This document shows positions 18,625 through 28,400 of a stretch of DNA of 64,000 bases, in pieces; position 1 is the first letter of the stretch; each line of letters opens with the position of its first letter. Source of the DNA: an uncultured Acidobacteriota bacterium (GTDB lineage Bacteria > Acidobacteriota > Blastocatellia > RBC074); the NCBI GenBank assembly GCA_902825875.1, contig CADECP010000002.1:266747-330746 (forward strand), in the 5' to 3' direction. The notes beneath the pieces are model-generated. The model was given only the letters and a program-made list of their open reading frames with translations. It ran no database searches and was not told where the DNA came from. The position numbers were made by a program, and so were the translations under genes.

Positions 18625-20453
18625 ATCAGAAAAATAGTTTGTTGTCTGCGGAAAAACAGGCCAAAGAATCTACGCCTCGCTCACAAAGTCGCCGCGAATT
18701 TTTGGGCAACGTCGGCGGAGCCACAGCCGCAACAATTGCGGTTGGAGTGGTGGGAGTTCCTGCTCTTGCAGCCAGCAATGAGATCACGCCCGAAGTTTTG
18801 GCCAGTACCGCAGAAGTGAGCGACATCGGTGGCAGCGGAAGAGCCGAGCAGGCGTATCACCTGAGAATTCAGGCCGCGACCATTCAGAAAATCGCCCCCT
18901 TGCCAACGCATACCAACAATGGTGACGAAGATCGTTATTTGAATCGCATCGGAAATTATTCAAAAGGCATGCCTCACAACTCGCTGGGCGAAGTTGATCA
19001 GGTTGCATATAACGCGCTGTTGCAAGCAATCGGAACGGGTAATCCTGATGATTTCGAGCGCATTCCGATGGGAGACAGGCAGGTGCAATTCAAAAATCCA
19101 CAGGCTGGGTTGACGTTTGAAATGCAGGGAGCCGATCCGGGTCATATGTACTTGCCGCCCGCTCCCAGGTTTTCCAGCGCGGAAACTGCCGCCGAAATTG
19201 CCGAAAATTACTGGATGGCTTTGACGCGCGATATTAACTACGCCGATTACGATTCGCATCCGTTGACCGCCGCTGCCGCCGCCGACCTGACCAAGTTCAG
19301 CGATTTTCGCGGCCCAAAGTTTCGCCCCAGCCTGGCGCTGAGACGCCAATCGGATTTGACCGCCGATCAGGCGACGGGCTCGAACAATGGCGAAACCGGC
19401 CAGCCGGAGCAGCCAAGAATTCCAATTCGCCAGCAGGGCGGTTCCGGCCCCGTTACCACAGGCACGTTGTTTCGTGGACTGACCCCAGGGGATTTGGCCG
19501 GGCCGTATATTTCGCAGTTTCTGTGGAAGGATTATTCGATGGGGGTGCAAAGTGTTAGCCAGAGAATGCGAACCACCATTCCCGGCGATGATTACCTGAC
19601 GAGTTATGGTGACTGGTTATTTGCACAAAACGCGCGTGGGCATGCCAATTTGCCAAATCGGTATGACCAGACGCCGCGTTACATTCGCAATGGGCGCGAT
19701 ATTGGAGAGTGGGTTCATCTTGACCTGCTTTACCAAGGATATTTCAACTCAATGCTCGTCTTACTGGGATCAGGTGCTCCGACAGACCCAAACAATCCTT
19801 ACAACAAATATCGCAATCAGTATGCTTTTGGCACTTTCGGGCCGACGCATTTGCAAGCTTTAGTGCCCAGCGTTGCTGCCAATGCTTTGCGTGCAGTATG
19901 GTTTCAGAAATGGTTTGTGCATCGTCGGTTGCGCCCGGAAGCTTTTGGGGCACGAATCCATAATCACATAACCAAAGCGGCGACTTATCCGATCAACAAT
20001 GAAATTTTCAACTCATCGACGCTGGAAGAAGTCAATCGAAAGTACGGCTCATATTTGTTACCACAGGCATTTCCTGAAGGGTGTCCGACTCATCCAGCTT
20101 ATGGTGCGGGACATGCGACAGTCGCTGGTGCTTGTGTAACCATTCTGAAATGGTGGTTTGATGAATCCTGGGTAATTCCTGATCCAGTGGTCGCCTCGCC
20201 GGATGGGTTGTCGCTGGTTCCGTATCGCGGCTCAGAAAATTTGACCGTTGGAGGAGAATTGAACAAGGTCGCTTCTAACATCGCTTTAGCTCGCAACATT
20301 GCCGGAGTGCATTGGCGTTCAGACGCGACTGAATCTCTGAAGCTTGGCGAAGCTGTTGCTATAAGCATTCTTCAGGATTTGAAGCATGGATGGAACGAAC
20401 GCTTTGAAGGTCTGTCGCTGACCAAGTTCGACGGCACTCGCATTACGATTTGA
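18621..20453 (+). CDS. Tat-exported vanadium-dependent haloperoxidase
   Basis: A 610-aa member of the vanadium haloperoxidase/acid phosphatase (PAP2) superfamily. The N-terminus has a twin-arginine signal (SRREFLG, residues 23-29) and an Ala/Gly-rich stretch. The vanadate-binding motifs are in order: FVHRRLRPE (Lys/Arg block), PTHPAYGAGHATVAGA (with the acid-base His) and ARNIAGVHWRSD (Arg and axial His). Such enzymes oxidise halides with hydrogen peroxide. The GTG at 18621 follows AAGGAG at eight bases and overlaps the preceding small ORF. The S-G-H position reads A-G-H, so the usual serine is replaced. Confidence 0.85.
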   Translation: MNQKNSLLSAEKQAKESTPRSQSRREFLGNVGGATAATIAVGVVGVPALAASNEITPEVLASTAEVSDIGGSGRAEQAYHLRIQAATIQKIAPLPTHTNNGDEDRYLNRIGNYSKGMPHNSLGEVDQVAYNALLQAIGTGNPDDFERIPMGDRQVQFKNPQAGLTFEMQGADPGHMYLPPAPRFSSAETAAEIAENYWMALTRDINYADYDSHPLTAAAAADLTKFSDFRGPKFRPSLALRRQSDLTADQATGSNNGETGQPEQPRIPIRQQGGSGPVTTGTLFRGLTPGDLAGPYISQFLWKDYSMGVQSVSQRMRTTIPGDDYLTSYGDWLFAQNARGHANLPNRYDQTPRYIRNGRDIGEWVHLDLLYQGYFNSMLVLLGSGAPTDPNNPYNKYRNQYAFGTFGPTHLQALVPSVAANALRAVWFQKWFVHRRLRPEAFGARIHNHITKAATYPINNEIFNSSTLEEVNRKYGSYLLPQAFPEGCPTHPAYGAGHATVAGACVTILKWWFDESWVIPDPVVASPDGLSLVPYRGSENLTVGGELNKVASNIALARNIAGVHWRSDATESLKLGEAVAISILQDLKHGWNERFEGLSLTKFDGTRITI

Positions 20454-20501
20454 CGCCACAACACCACCACGACTGTGAAGGAGTGGTTGAAGAAACACGA
20501 C

Positions 20502-20546
20502 ACCGCGACTGTGACGGAGCGATCTGGTTCACAGGCGCGGTTTTTT
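20502..20546 (+). terminator. Rho-independent terminator after the haloperoxidase
   Basis: A 12-bp stem with one mismatch (20502-20513 with 20530-20541) is followed by a run of T ending at 20546. A near copy of its left arm, GACTGTGAAGGAG, lies about 30 bases upstream. Confidence 0.75.
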
Positions 20547-20551
20547 ATGGA

Positions 20552-21526
20552 TTACGAAGAGGCGACTTGTTCAGGGTGTTTGGATGATCGAAAGTACGAT
20601 TCGGCCTGGAGCAGCAACACTCCCAAAAGCACGGCAATGCCGCCTGCGATTTGCAACGGCCAAAGCGATTGCTTAAGCCATACCCACGCTGCGGCTGCGG
20701 CGACGACGGGTTCCAGAATGGAAGTCAGACTGCTTCGGCTGGCTTCCAGATATTTCAAACTGGCCAGATAAAGCAGAAAAGGAAGCACTGTGGCTACCGC
20801 TCCCAGATAAACAAAAAACATCCACAAAGAAACACTGTGCTCCGTCCAGGCGATTTTCCAGGGCGGACGAATTATCAGCCAAATCATAGAAGCCGATAAG
20901 AACGCATAAGCCATCATCGTCCGCGAATCGTAACGTTGAAGCCCGTGTTTGCCATAAATCGTATAAAACGCAAAGCCCAAGCCTGAACCGACGGCACACA
21001 GCGATCCTATCCAGGAAATTTTGCCCAAACCGCCCGGCTGGCCAATCAACATCAAGGCGACACCGCTCAGTGCCAGCGTCGCCGACAGCAGTTTTCCACT
21101 CGTCATTCGTTCTGTTTTCGATAGCACGCCATAAGCCATCAGAAAAATCGGCGACAGGTATTGCAGCATCAGCGCGTAACCGACGCTGACTTTGGTCAAC
21201 GCCAGATAATAAAGTCCTTGGTTGGCGACCAGCCCGATGGCTCCCAACAGAGCAAAATATGGTAAATCGGAAATCCGAATTCGGATCAAATGTCTGGCTG
21301 TTAGCCAAATCCACAGAAACAGGATCATCGTTGCAAAGCCGGTGCGAAAGACAAGCAGTTCGTCCGGGCGCATTTGGCGATGGCGAAGCAGGTAGCTGGT
21401 GACGACGCCGGAAAAGCCCCACAGGGCGGCGGCTCCGGCGGCCAGCCAGTAACCGGCTGAAGGATGTCGTGAATTTGCAGAGTTGGTGGCGAGTTCGATT
21501 GTCGAAGAGTGGTTTGTTGTGTTCAC
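20552..21526 (-). CDS. EamA/DMT-family transporter
   Basis: A 324-aa inner-membrane protein with ten membrane segments arranged as two EamA repeats (about residues 25-155 and 170-310). ALWGFSGV near the first helix and SILEPVVAAAAAWVWLKQ in the ninth are typical of drug/metabolite exporters. Family members export metabolites or amino acids; the solute is unknown. It is divergent from the GntR gene at 21734, which may regulate it. Confidence 0.83.
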   Translation of the reverse strand: MNTTNHSSTIELATNSANSRHPSAGYWLAAGAAALWGFSGVVTSYLLRHRQMRPDELLVFRTGFATMILFLWIWLTARHLIRIRISDLPYFALLGAIGLVANQGLYYLALTKVSVGYALMLQYLSPIFLMAYGVLSKTERMTSGKLLSATLALSGVALMLIGQPGGLGKISWIGSLCAVGSGLGFAFYTIYGKHGLQRYDSRTMMAYAFLSASMIWLIIRPPWKIAWTEHSVSLWMFFVYLGAVATVLPFLLYLASLKYLEASRSSLTSILEPVVAAAAAWVWLKQSLWPLQIAGGIAVLLGVLLLQAESYFRSSKHPEQVASS

Positions 21527-21733
21527 AGAATTAAACGGTCGAAAACGATGTTGAGATCAGTTGTTTGGCGAAGCTGAAGTACCATCCGAACAGAAAATTT
21601 ACAATGTGGCTATTGGTCAAAATCTTGGGCAAGGTGTGTGAGTGTGCTACCATCCATTACAGAATTTCACATCCGATGTTCGTAGGTTTGAGTAAATCTT
21701 ATAAGCTGGGAAAAACGACAGGAGCAACCAACA
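21527..21733. other. Divergent intergenic region between transporter and GntR regulator
   Basis: These 207 bases hold the starts of two divergent genes. AGGAG precedes the GntR start by nine bases. No clear operator palindrome or promoter was identified; an autoregulatory GntR site would be expected here. Confidence 0.4.
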
Positions 21734-22414
21734 ATGAGTGCTGATGCGTTGGGGCAAATCAAACCAATTACCAAAAAAGATCAGATAGTAATTGCAGTGA
21801 AAAACGCCATTTTGGCAGGCAAGCTGGAATCAGGCGATCCGATTGTCGAAAGCAGAATTGCACAGCAACTTGCCGTCGGGACTCCTCTGGTCAGGGAAGC
21901 TTTGATCGAATTGGAGCATCAGGGATTCGTTCAGAAAATTCCTTTCAAAGGCACTGTCGTCACCAAACTCAGCCGCGAAGACGTGGATAACATTTTTCGG
22001 CTGCGCGCCGAACTCGAAGCTCTGGCAGTTGAATGGGCCAAAGAACGTGTCTCTGATTCCGACATACTTGAACTCAGTTTGTTCACCGAACGAATGAAAG
22101 AAGGCGCGGCAGCATTGAACCTGCCGTTGTTTTACGAAAACGATCTGGCTTTTCATCGCAAGATTTGGGAGTTGGCCGGAAATCCATATCTGGCTGATGC
22201 TCTGGAAAAAGTCGTTGTTCCGTTATTCGCTTTCTTCGTTATGAAAAATGTCCGCGAGCGCGTGAATTACATCGAAAGCGCCGCCAAACACGCTGAAATC
22301 ATTCAATCGTTGCAGAGTAAAAAAGACAAACAACTCCGCAATATGATGAAAGGTTCAGTCGAATACTGGCAGGATGAAATTCTGAGCCAGTTGTTCCCTA
22401 AACAAAAACACTAA
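21734..22414 (+). CDS. GntR-family regulator, FadR/FCD subfamily
   Basis: A 226-aa transcription factor: winged HTH at about residues 10-80 (DQIVIAVKNAILAGKLESGDPI, LVREALIELEHQGFV) and an all-helical FCD effector domain at 85-210 (IFRLRAELEALAVEWA, FYENDLAFHRKIWELAGN), in which Asp and His residues usually bind a metal and an organic acid. It leads a rightward cluster with a propeller protein, a Uma2 protein and a second GntR regulator. The ligand is unknown. Confidence 0.85.
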   Translation: MSADALGQIKPITKKDQIVIAVKNAILAGKLESGDPIVESRIAQQLAVGTPLVREALIELEHQGFVQKIPFKGTVVTKLSREDVDNIFRLRAELEALAVEWAKERVSDSDILELSLFTERMKEGAAALNLPLFYENDLAFHRKIWELAGNPYLADALEKVVVPLFAFFVMKNVRERVNYIESAAKHAEIIQSLQSKKDKQLRNMMKGSVEYWQDEILSQLFPKQKH

Positions 22415-22454
22415 AACCCGCCAAAACCAATTCAAGAGAAGAGAGGAAATCAAA

Positions 22455-23705
22455 ATGCAAAAACGTCGTTTGTTCGCTTTGTTATTTGTGCTGCTGTTGT
22501 CTTCGTTTACGACCGGAGCGCCTGCCACGACTTCGCTGGCCGACGGTGATTGGCCGCAATGGCGCGGAGCCAATCGCAATGGTTTGTCGCTCGAAACCGG
22601 ATTGATGAAAGAGTGGCCAGCCGAAGGCCCGAAAACCGTTTGGTCAGTGTCTGAAATCGGCGAAGGATTTGGCGCAGTCTCCGTCAGTGGGGATAGAGTT
22701 TACGTTCAGGGAACTCGCGGCGAAGCCAGTGTTGTGTTTGGACTGAATCGCGCTGACGGCAAAACAGTTTGGTCAACTGCGTTGGGCCCAAAAGGCAATG
22801 AACGCCGAGGCAATGGGCCACGTGCAACGCCGACTGTGGATGGCGACCGGCTTTATGTGTTGACGGAAAGCGGCGATCTCGCCTGTTTGCGCACGCGCGA
22901 CGGGTCATCGGTCTGGCGTAAAAACATCTTGAAAGAGTTTGGTGGCAGCAACCCCGGCTGGCTGATCAGCGAATCCCCGTTGGTGGACGGCAATCGGCTG
23001 GTGGTTTCGCCCGGAGGCCGCGATGCCGGAATCGTGGCGCTGGACAAAATGAGCGGCCAGGTGATTTGGAAAACTGCCGGTTTGAGCGACGAAGCTGCGT
23101 ATTCGTCTTGCGTCGTGGCAGATGTCGGTGGTGTCCGAACAATCATGAACTTTACCTCTGCGGCGGCGGTTGGCGTGCGAGCCAACGATGGAAAGTTGAT
23201 GTGGACTTACAACAAAGCCGCCAACGGCACGGCGAATTGCACTACGCCGGTCTTTGCCAATAACAAAGTCTTCTTCTCGTCGGCTTACGACACAGGCGGA
23301 GCGTTGCTGAATTTGACCGCGCAGGGCGGCGAAGTGAAGCAACAGGAAGCGTATTTTACCCGCGAGATGATGAATCACCATGGCGGGATCGTGTTGGTGA
23401 ACGGCTATATGTACGGCTTCTCCAAAGACGTATTGACCTGCTTGGAATTCGCCACCGGTAAACGGATGTGGGTGAATCGCAGTGTCGGCAAAGGCTCGCT
23501 GACTTATGCAGACGGAATGTTGTTTTTGCTGGGTGAAAAACAAGTTGTTGGTTTGGCAGAAGCTTCGCCGAACGGATACGTCGAAAAAGGACGCTTCCGA
23601 ATTGCCGACCTTGGCAGAGACAGTTGGGCGCATCCGGTTGTCGCTGGTGGCAAACTGTACATTCGCAATCAAAACACGTTGACCTGTTACGACGTGAAAA
23701 GGTGA
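22455..23705 (+). CDS. Exported PQQ-like beta-propeller protein
   Basis: A 416-aa protein with a signal peptide (to about residue 29) and repeated propeller strands: DWPQWRGANRNG, VFGLNRADGKTVW, ACLRTRDGSSVW, IVALDKMSGQVIW, GVRANDGKLMW and CLEFATGKRMW. This is the PQQ/BamB-like eight-bladed pattern, but without the residues of a quinoprotein dehydrogenase domain, so it is probably a binding or scaffold protein of the periplasm or cell surface. GAGG precedes the ATG. Confidence 0.8.
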   Translation: MQKRRLFALLFVLLLSSFTTGAPATTSLADGDWPQWRGANRNGLSLETGLMKEWPAEGPKTVWSVSEIGEGFGAVSVSGDRVYVQGTRGEASVVFGLNRADGKTVWSTALGPKGNERRGNGPRATPTVDGDRLYVLTESGDLACLRTRDGSSVWRKNILKEFGGSNPGWLISESPLVDGNRLVVSPGGRDAGIVALDKMSGQVIWKTAGLSDEAAYSSCVVADVGGVRTIMNFTSAAAVGVRANDGKLMWTYNKAANGTANCTTPVFANNKVFFSSAYDTGGALLNLTAQGGEVKQQEAYFTREMMNHHGGIVLVNGYMYGFSKDVLTCLEFATGKRMWVNRSVGKGSLTYADGMLFLLGEKQVVGLAEASPNGYVEKGRFRIADLGRDSWAHPVVAGGKLYIRNQNTLTCYDVKR

Positions 23706-23714
23706 GGTGAGCTT

Positions 23715-24302
23715 ATGCCGCCAGTAGCGGTTTCAAAACGAAAGTACACGCTCGAAGAGTATCTGGAGTTGGATAAGAACTCCGAGGAACGCTACGAATA
23801 CTTTGACGGTGAAGTGTTGGCGATGGCTGGGGGAAGCGCCAACCACACTCGACTTGGTTTTGATGTTGGCGTCGTATTCAGTCAAAAGCTGAAGGGGCGG
23901 AACTGTGAAGTGTTCAATTCCGATATGCGCGTCAAAGTACCGGCGGCTTTGCCTTACCGTTACCCGGATGTTTCTGTAGCGTGCGGCGGGGCGGTCATTG
24001 AGGACTTAAACGGGCAGGAAATGTTGGTTAACCCGGTCTTGATTGTTGAAGTCCTGTCGCCGTCAACTGCGGCTTACGACCTGAAAGACAAATTCACGGC
24101 TTACCAGTCCATTGAATCGTTCCGCGAATACCTGATCGTTTCCCAAGATCGTCCGCACGTCATTCAGCACATTCGCCAATCTGAAGGTCGCTGGCTGAGA
24201 ATTGACTTCATTGGGTTGGATGCGGAAGTCACGCTGGAATCAATCAACGTGACTTTGTCCCTGAGCGAAATTTACGAACGGGTAAAATTCGACGCTGCCT
24301 AA
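23715..24302 (+). CDS. Uma2-family (DUF820) PD-(D/E)XK protein
   Basis: A 195-aa protein of the Uma2 group. The family start (YTLEEYLEL...ERYEYFDGEVLAMAGGS) is clear, and the nuclease-like residues are in YPDVSV and VEVLSPSTAAYDLKDK (E-x-L plus K). The family has a restriction-endonuclease fold and is widespread in cyanobacteria and other complex bacteria, but its role is unproven. It starts nine bases after the propeller gene and ends five bases before the next GntR gene. Confidence 0.82.
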   Translation: MPPVAVSKRKYTLEEYLELDKNSEERYEYFDGEVLAMAGGSANHTRLGFDVGVVFSQKLKGRNCEVFNSDMRVKVPAALPYRYPDVSVACGGAVIEDLNGQEMLVNPVLIVEVLSPSTAAYDLKDKFTAYQSIESFREYLIVSQDRPHVIQHIRQSEGRWLRIDFIGLDAEVTLESINVTLSLSEIYERVKFDAA

Positions 24303-24307
24303 AACTC

Positions 24308-25261
24308 ATGCAACTTTGGCTTTCCAAAGACAGTGATGTTTCCATACGCGAGCAATTGATGGCGCAGATCAAGCTGGCCATTCTGAGCCAGGATTTGCAG
24401 CCAGGCCAACGATTGCCCAGCACGCGCGAACTGGCTCGGCGATTGAAAATTCATTCCAACACGGTCAGCGCTGCCTACAGTGAACTGACCGAGTTGGGAT
24501 GGGTGGAAATGCGCGCAGGAAGCGGCGTGTATGTTCGCCAGTTCAACCGCGAAGTCGAATTAGAAGCCCAACTTGATCTTGACAACCTGATTGTCGAATT
24601 TTTGCAGGTCGCCCGCCGAAAAGGATTTTCACTCGGCGAAATCCAATCGCGGGTCAAACACTGGTTGCGGCTGCAACCGCCTGACCATTTTCTGGTCATT
24701 GATCCCGATCCCGAATTCCGCGAAATTCTGATTGCCGAAATTCAAAATGCCACAGGTTTCCGCACTCAAGGCGCAAGCATCGAAGATTGCGCCAACCGCA
24801 GCAATTTGATCGGCTCGGTTCCGGTGGCATTGTATGGACAAGCGGAAATCGTCACTGCCGCGTTGCCGCCGAAGATGGCTTGTTTGCTGATTCGCACTCG
24901 GTCAGTGACGGAAACCTTGAAAGGCGAAACGCCGCCCTCCATCGAAGATTTGATTACCGTCGTTTCTCGCTGGCCGACGTTCTTGAATTACGGGCGCTCG
25001 ATGCTGGCCGCCGTCAACGTAGATCAGGACGCGCTGGATTTCCGCGATGCGCGCAAAAAAGGCTGGCAAAAAGGTCTACGCACTTCTTCGTTTGTCATCA
25101 CCGATGCCGCCACAGCCACACAAATTCCGCCCGGCATCCGCACACGTATTTTCCAAATCATTTCTGACGCCTCGCTGGCGGAACTCCGCAATTATGTCGA
25201 AAAGTTTTTGACCGGCGCTGTCGCCACGTCCGGCGCTGTGGCAATGGATGAAGTGTCATAA
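24308..25261 (+). CDS. GntR-family (YhcF-like) regulator with a C-terminal ligand-like domain
   Basis: A 317-aa protein with a winged HTH (residues 11-78; REQLMAQIKLAILSQDLQPGQRLPSTRELARRLKIHSNTV) like YhcF/YtrA regulators. The remaining 230 residues are not the aminotransferase domain of MocR proteins; FLVIDPDPEFREILIAEIQ and later strands suggest a Rossmann/response-receiver-like or periplasmic-binding-like fold. It is tightly packed behind Uma2. The signal and targets are unknown. Confidence 0.72.
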   Translation: MQLWLSKDSDVSIREQLMAQIKLAILSQDLQPGQRLPSTRELARRLKIHSNTVSAAYSELTELGWVEMRAGSGVYVRQFNREVELEAQLDLDNLIVEFLQVARRKGFSLGEIQSRVKHWLRLQPPDHFLVIDPDPEFREILIAEIQNATGFRTQGASIEDCANRSNLIGSVPVALYGQAEIVTAALPPKMACLLIRTRSVTETLKGETPPSIEDLITVVSRWPTFLNYGRSMLAAVNVDQDALDFRDARKKGWQKGLRTSSFVITDAATATQIPPGIRTRIFQIISDASLAELRNYVEKFLTGAVATSGAVAMDEVS

Positions 25262-25468
25262 GCTGAATCGCTTCGCCCACATTTCATGAATACTCTGTGC
25301 CAGGTTGAAAGAATCGAATGGCATGTCGGTTGCACAAACGCGGAACGAGTCAGTTCCTGATTGAAAACGTCGTCATCACAGACGGCTGCAACCGACAAAA
25401 GATGGAATCCGGCGACAGTTTGCGGTTTGTCCTGCGGAGTTCTTTCCCCTTAAACGACGGAGGCAAAG

Positions 25469-28400
25469 ATGGTAGAGATTTTATTTGGACTCGTATTGGC
25501 TATTGGCATTATTGCGGTCATCGGTCACGCGATCTGGTGGACGGTGGCTGCGGTCTTTCGCGCAGTGTTTGGCAGTTCGTCCGAACCCGCCAAGCCCGTT
25601 TCGCTGAAAAAAGAGTGCATCGAATGTCACTCAGAGATGGCGTTGAACGACGACTTTTGCTCGCATTGCGAGCGTTCGCAAAAATCGGTTGGCAAGCCTG
25701 ATCCGCTGGTTGATTTGGCGATGGCGGCTCGGCAACTGGATCGGTTTTTGAATCTCGGCAAAATTGATCCGGCAACGCACCGCTCCGTGATGAATGCCAT
25801 CGAAGAAGAGCGCGAGCGATTGACGCAACCGATGCGTCCGCCACAACCCGCCAAACCAGCGGTTGAAATTGAACAATCGGTCAAACTGCCAACGACTGAA
25901 CCTAAAATTGCTTCGGCGCCGCCAGAACCGGTTGCCGTTCCCATCGCTCCCATCGCTCCCGTCGCTACAATTACTCCCATCGTTTCAACGCCTGAACCTG
26001 TGCGCGAACCACGTCGTTCGTTCGCCGAAATGCTGGAAACCTTTATGGAAGAAAGCAGCATTCGCTGGGGCGAAATCGTCGGCGGGTTGCTCATCATCGG
26101 TTGCTCGCTGGCGCTGGTGATTAGTCTGTGGTCGCAGATCACAGCAGTTCCATTGCTGAAGTTTTCCGTCTTTGTCGGCGTTACCGCCGGTTTGTACGGT
26201 ATTGGGTTTTACAGCGCATTTCGTTGGAAACTGCCTACGACCAGCCGAGGCGCGTTGACGATTTCGACATTGCTGGTTCCGCTCAATTTTTTGGCGATGA
26301 CGGCGTTTTCGCAAACTGCCGAGCCGAATTCGCCGATCATCATTGTTGGCGAATTGCTGGCGCTGGGGCTGTTTATGTTCCTGGTGTATCAAGCGGCAAA
26401 AGTTATTGCTCCGGGCAAATCGGTTTTGCCGAATCCATGGTTGCTGACCGGCGTGACGTTGCTTCCTTCCGTCGCAATGTTAATGGCCAAACATTGGCAG
26501 AGCCGACAAGCGGCGCTGGTGTGGTTGGGCGTAGTTCCGTTGGTTTGTTACTGGCTGGGAACCGGCGCGGCTTTGCGCGGCGCACGGGCCGAAACCGATG
26601 AAGACGTTGAGCGCAAATCGAACCGAGTCTTTTTGATTTTGGGCATCGCCACGTTTGCCGCTTTGTTGCCGTGTGCTTTGTTTTTGGCGAAGGCGGGCGT
26701 TTTCTTGGTCACGCTGCATTCGTTCGCGCCGTTCATTACGTTGTTCGCGGTTCCTGCGATTGCCTGCGGAATGACGTTTCGGCAATCGGAGGAAGCTTCC
26801 GGCAAAACCAAGACCATTGCGACCAGCATAGCCTTGCTTGGTGCAATGCTGGCGATGAGCGGTTTGGCGCTGACCTGGCCAAGACCTTTGCCGATGATCG
26901 GAACGGCGTTGATTAACTGTGCCATCTGCGTGGTGCTTGCCCGAAGCTTTGATCTGAAACCGGCTCATATTGCGGCTCTGGCGTTTTTCGCTCTGGCTTA
27001 TTTGATCGGCGCGAACGTGCTGATTGGCGATTTGCCTTCGTGGAGCGAAGAGCCTGCTCGATTGGTTGCGTGCGTTTGGACGCGCGCCAGCGGATTGGCC
27101 TGGATGTCTTTGTTTGTGCTGTTCGCGGCTGTGGCTGAATCGTTCAGGCGCTGGGCGCGAAAGGCTGAATCGCGCATTCAGGAAGCCGCCGCCGTCTTTG
27201 CTGCTTTGGTCAGCTTGTTGATTTTGACGGCACATGGTTTTGGGCTGGCTGGCGATGCTCAGCAGTTGGCGTTGGTGTATGTGTTTTTTGCCGCTTCGGC
27301 ATTTGTCATCGCGTGGTTCCGCGATCAATTCATTGCAAGCTGGATTGGTTGGACGCTGGCGTTGTTGGCCATCGTGCAGGCGTTCGCGTTCAAATTCGGC
27401 TATCAACTCGCGCCGTATCATCCTGTCAGATTGTCTTTGCTGACGCTGGCGAGTCTGGCGACAGTTGTCGCAATCATTTTCCGAAACTCCGGCGGAAAGG
27501 TTCGTCGCGTTTTGGCGACGCCTGCGACCTTTGCCGCGCTGGTTGCTTCGGTGGCGGTTGCGCCATTTGTGATGTTTGGCGGTTGGATGACCGTCGCGCA
27601 AATGACCGGCAGAGTGTTCTGGCTGGCAATCATCTGGTTGGCGTTGTCGTTGGTGAACGGCTGGCGAGTTTTGTTCACGGCGTTTCAAGCCGCGCTGACC
27701 GTCGCGGTTGTGTGCGGAGTGTTGGCAATTTTCGACGCGCATGCTTTGCCGTCGGCGTTGGTTTGGCAAAACCCTCTGCGCTGGCAAGCCGTAGGCATTG
27801 CACTGGCTTTACTCAGCCTGAGTTGGATTGCGCTGCGATTGAGCGCGAGTCGAAGCGGCCAAACTGAAAAAATGTCGAAGCTCGAACGAATGCTGTTTCC
27901 TCCGTGGCCAACGGTGGATCGAATCGTCACTGTGGCAGTTTGGATGATGCTGGTTGTGCTGAGTCTGATTGGTGGCAGTGATGGGTTGATCGTCAACCTC
28001 GCTCCGCTCAATCCGCAAGAGTATGCGTTCAACGCTTTCGTCAGTCAGGCACTTGGTCTGGGTTCGTGGTTGTTGCTGTTGTCGTTGCTGTTGGTGTTTG
28101 TCGTCGGACTGTGGGAACGATTTCAGCGGCGATTGGTGTTGGCGATGATGACGTTGTTGGCTTGCGCCTGTTTGTTGCTGGCTGGGCGATTTTCAGTCGA
28201 AGGTTTGACGCTTCAATGGTTCCGCTGGTCGGCGGCCATCAGCTTTGCGTTGGTTGCGTTGCCGATCATCTTCCGAACTCAGATTCAGCGATTGTGCGAA
28301 CGATTCAACTGGCCACAGATGGAAACTCGTTCAGCCGGATTGGCTGATTTAGCTCGCGCAGAATCGTTGGCGTTGCTTGCCTTGCCGGTTTTGATTTTGA

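Noticed and set aside
26480..27787. 435-codon Gln/Arg-rich frame on the minus strand
   Set aside because: It lies opposite the hydrophobic giant membrane gene, and its composition is the mirror of Leu/Ala/Val codons; no ribosome site.
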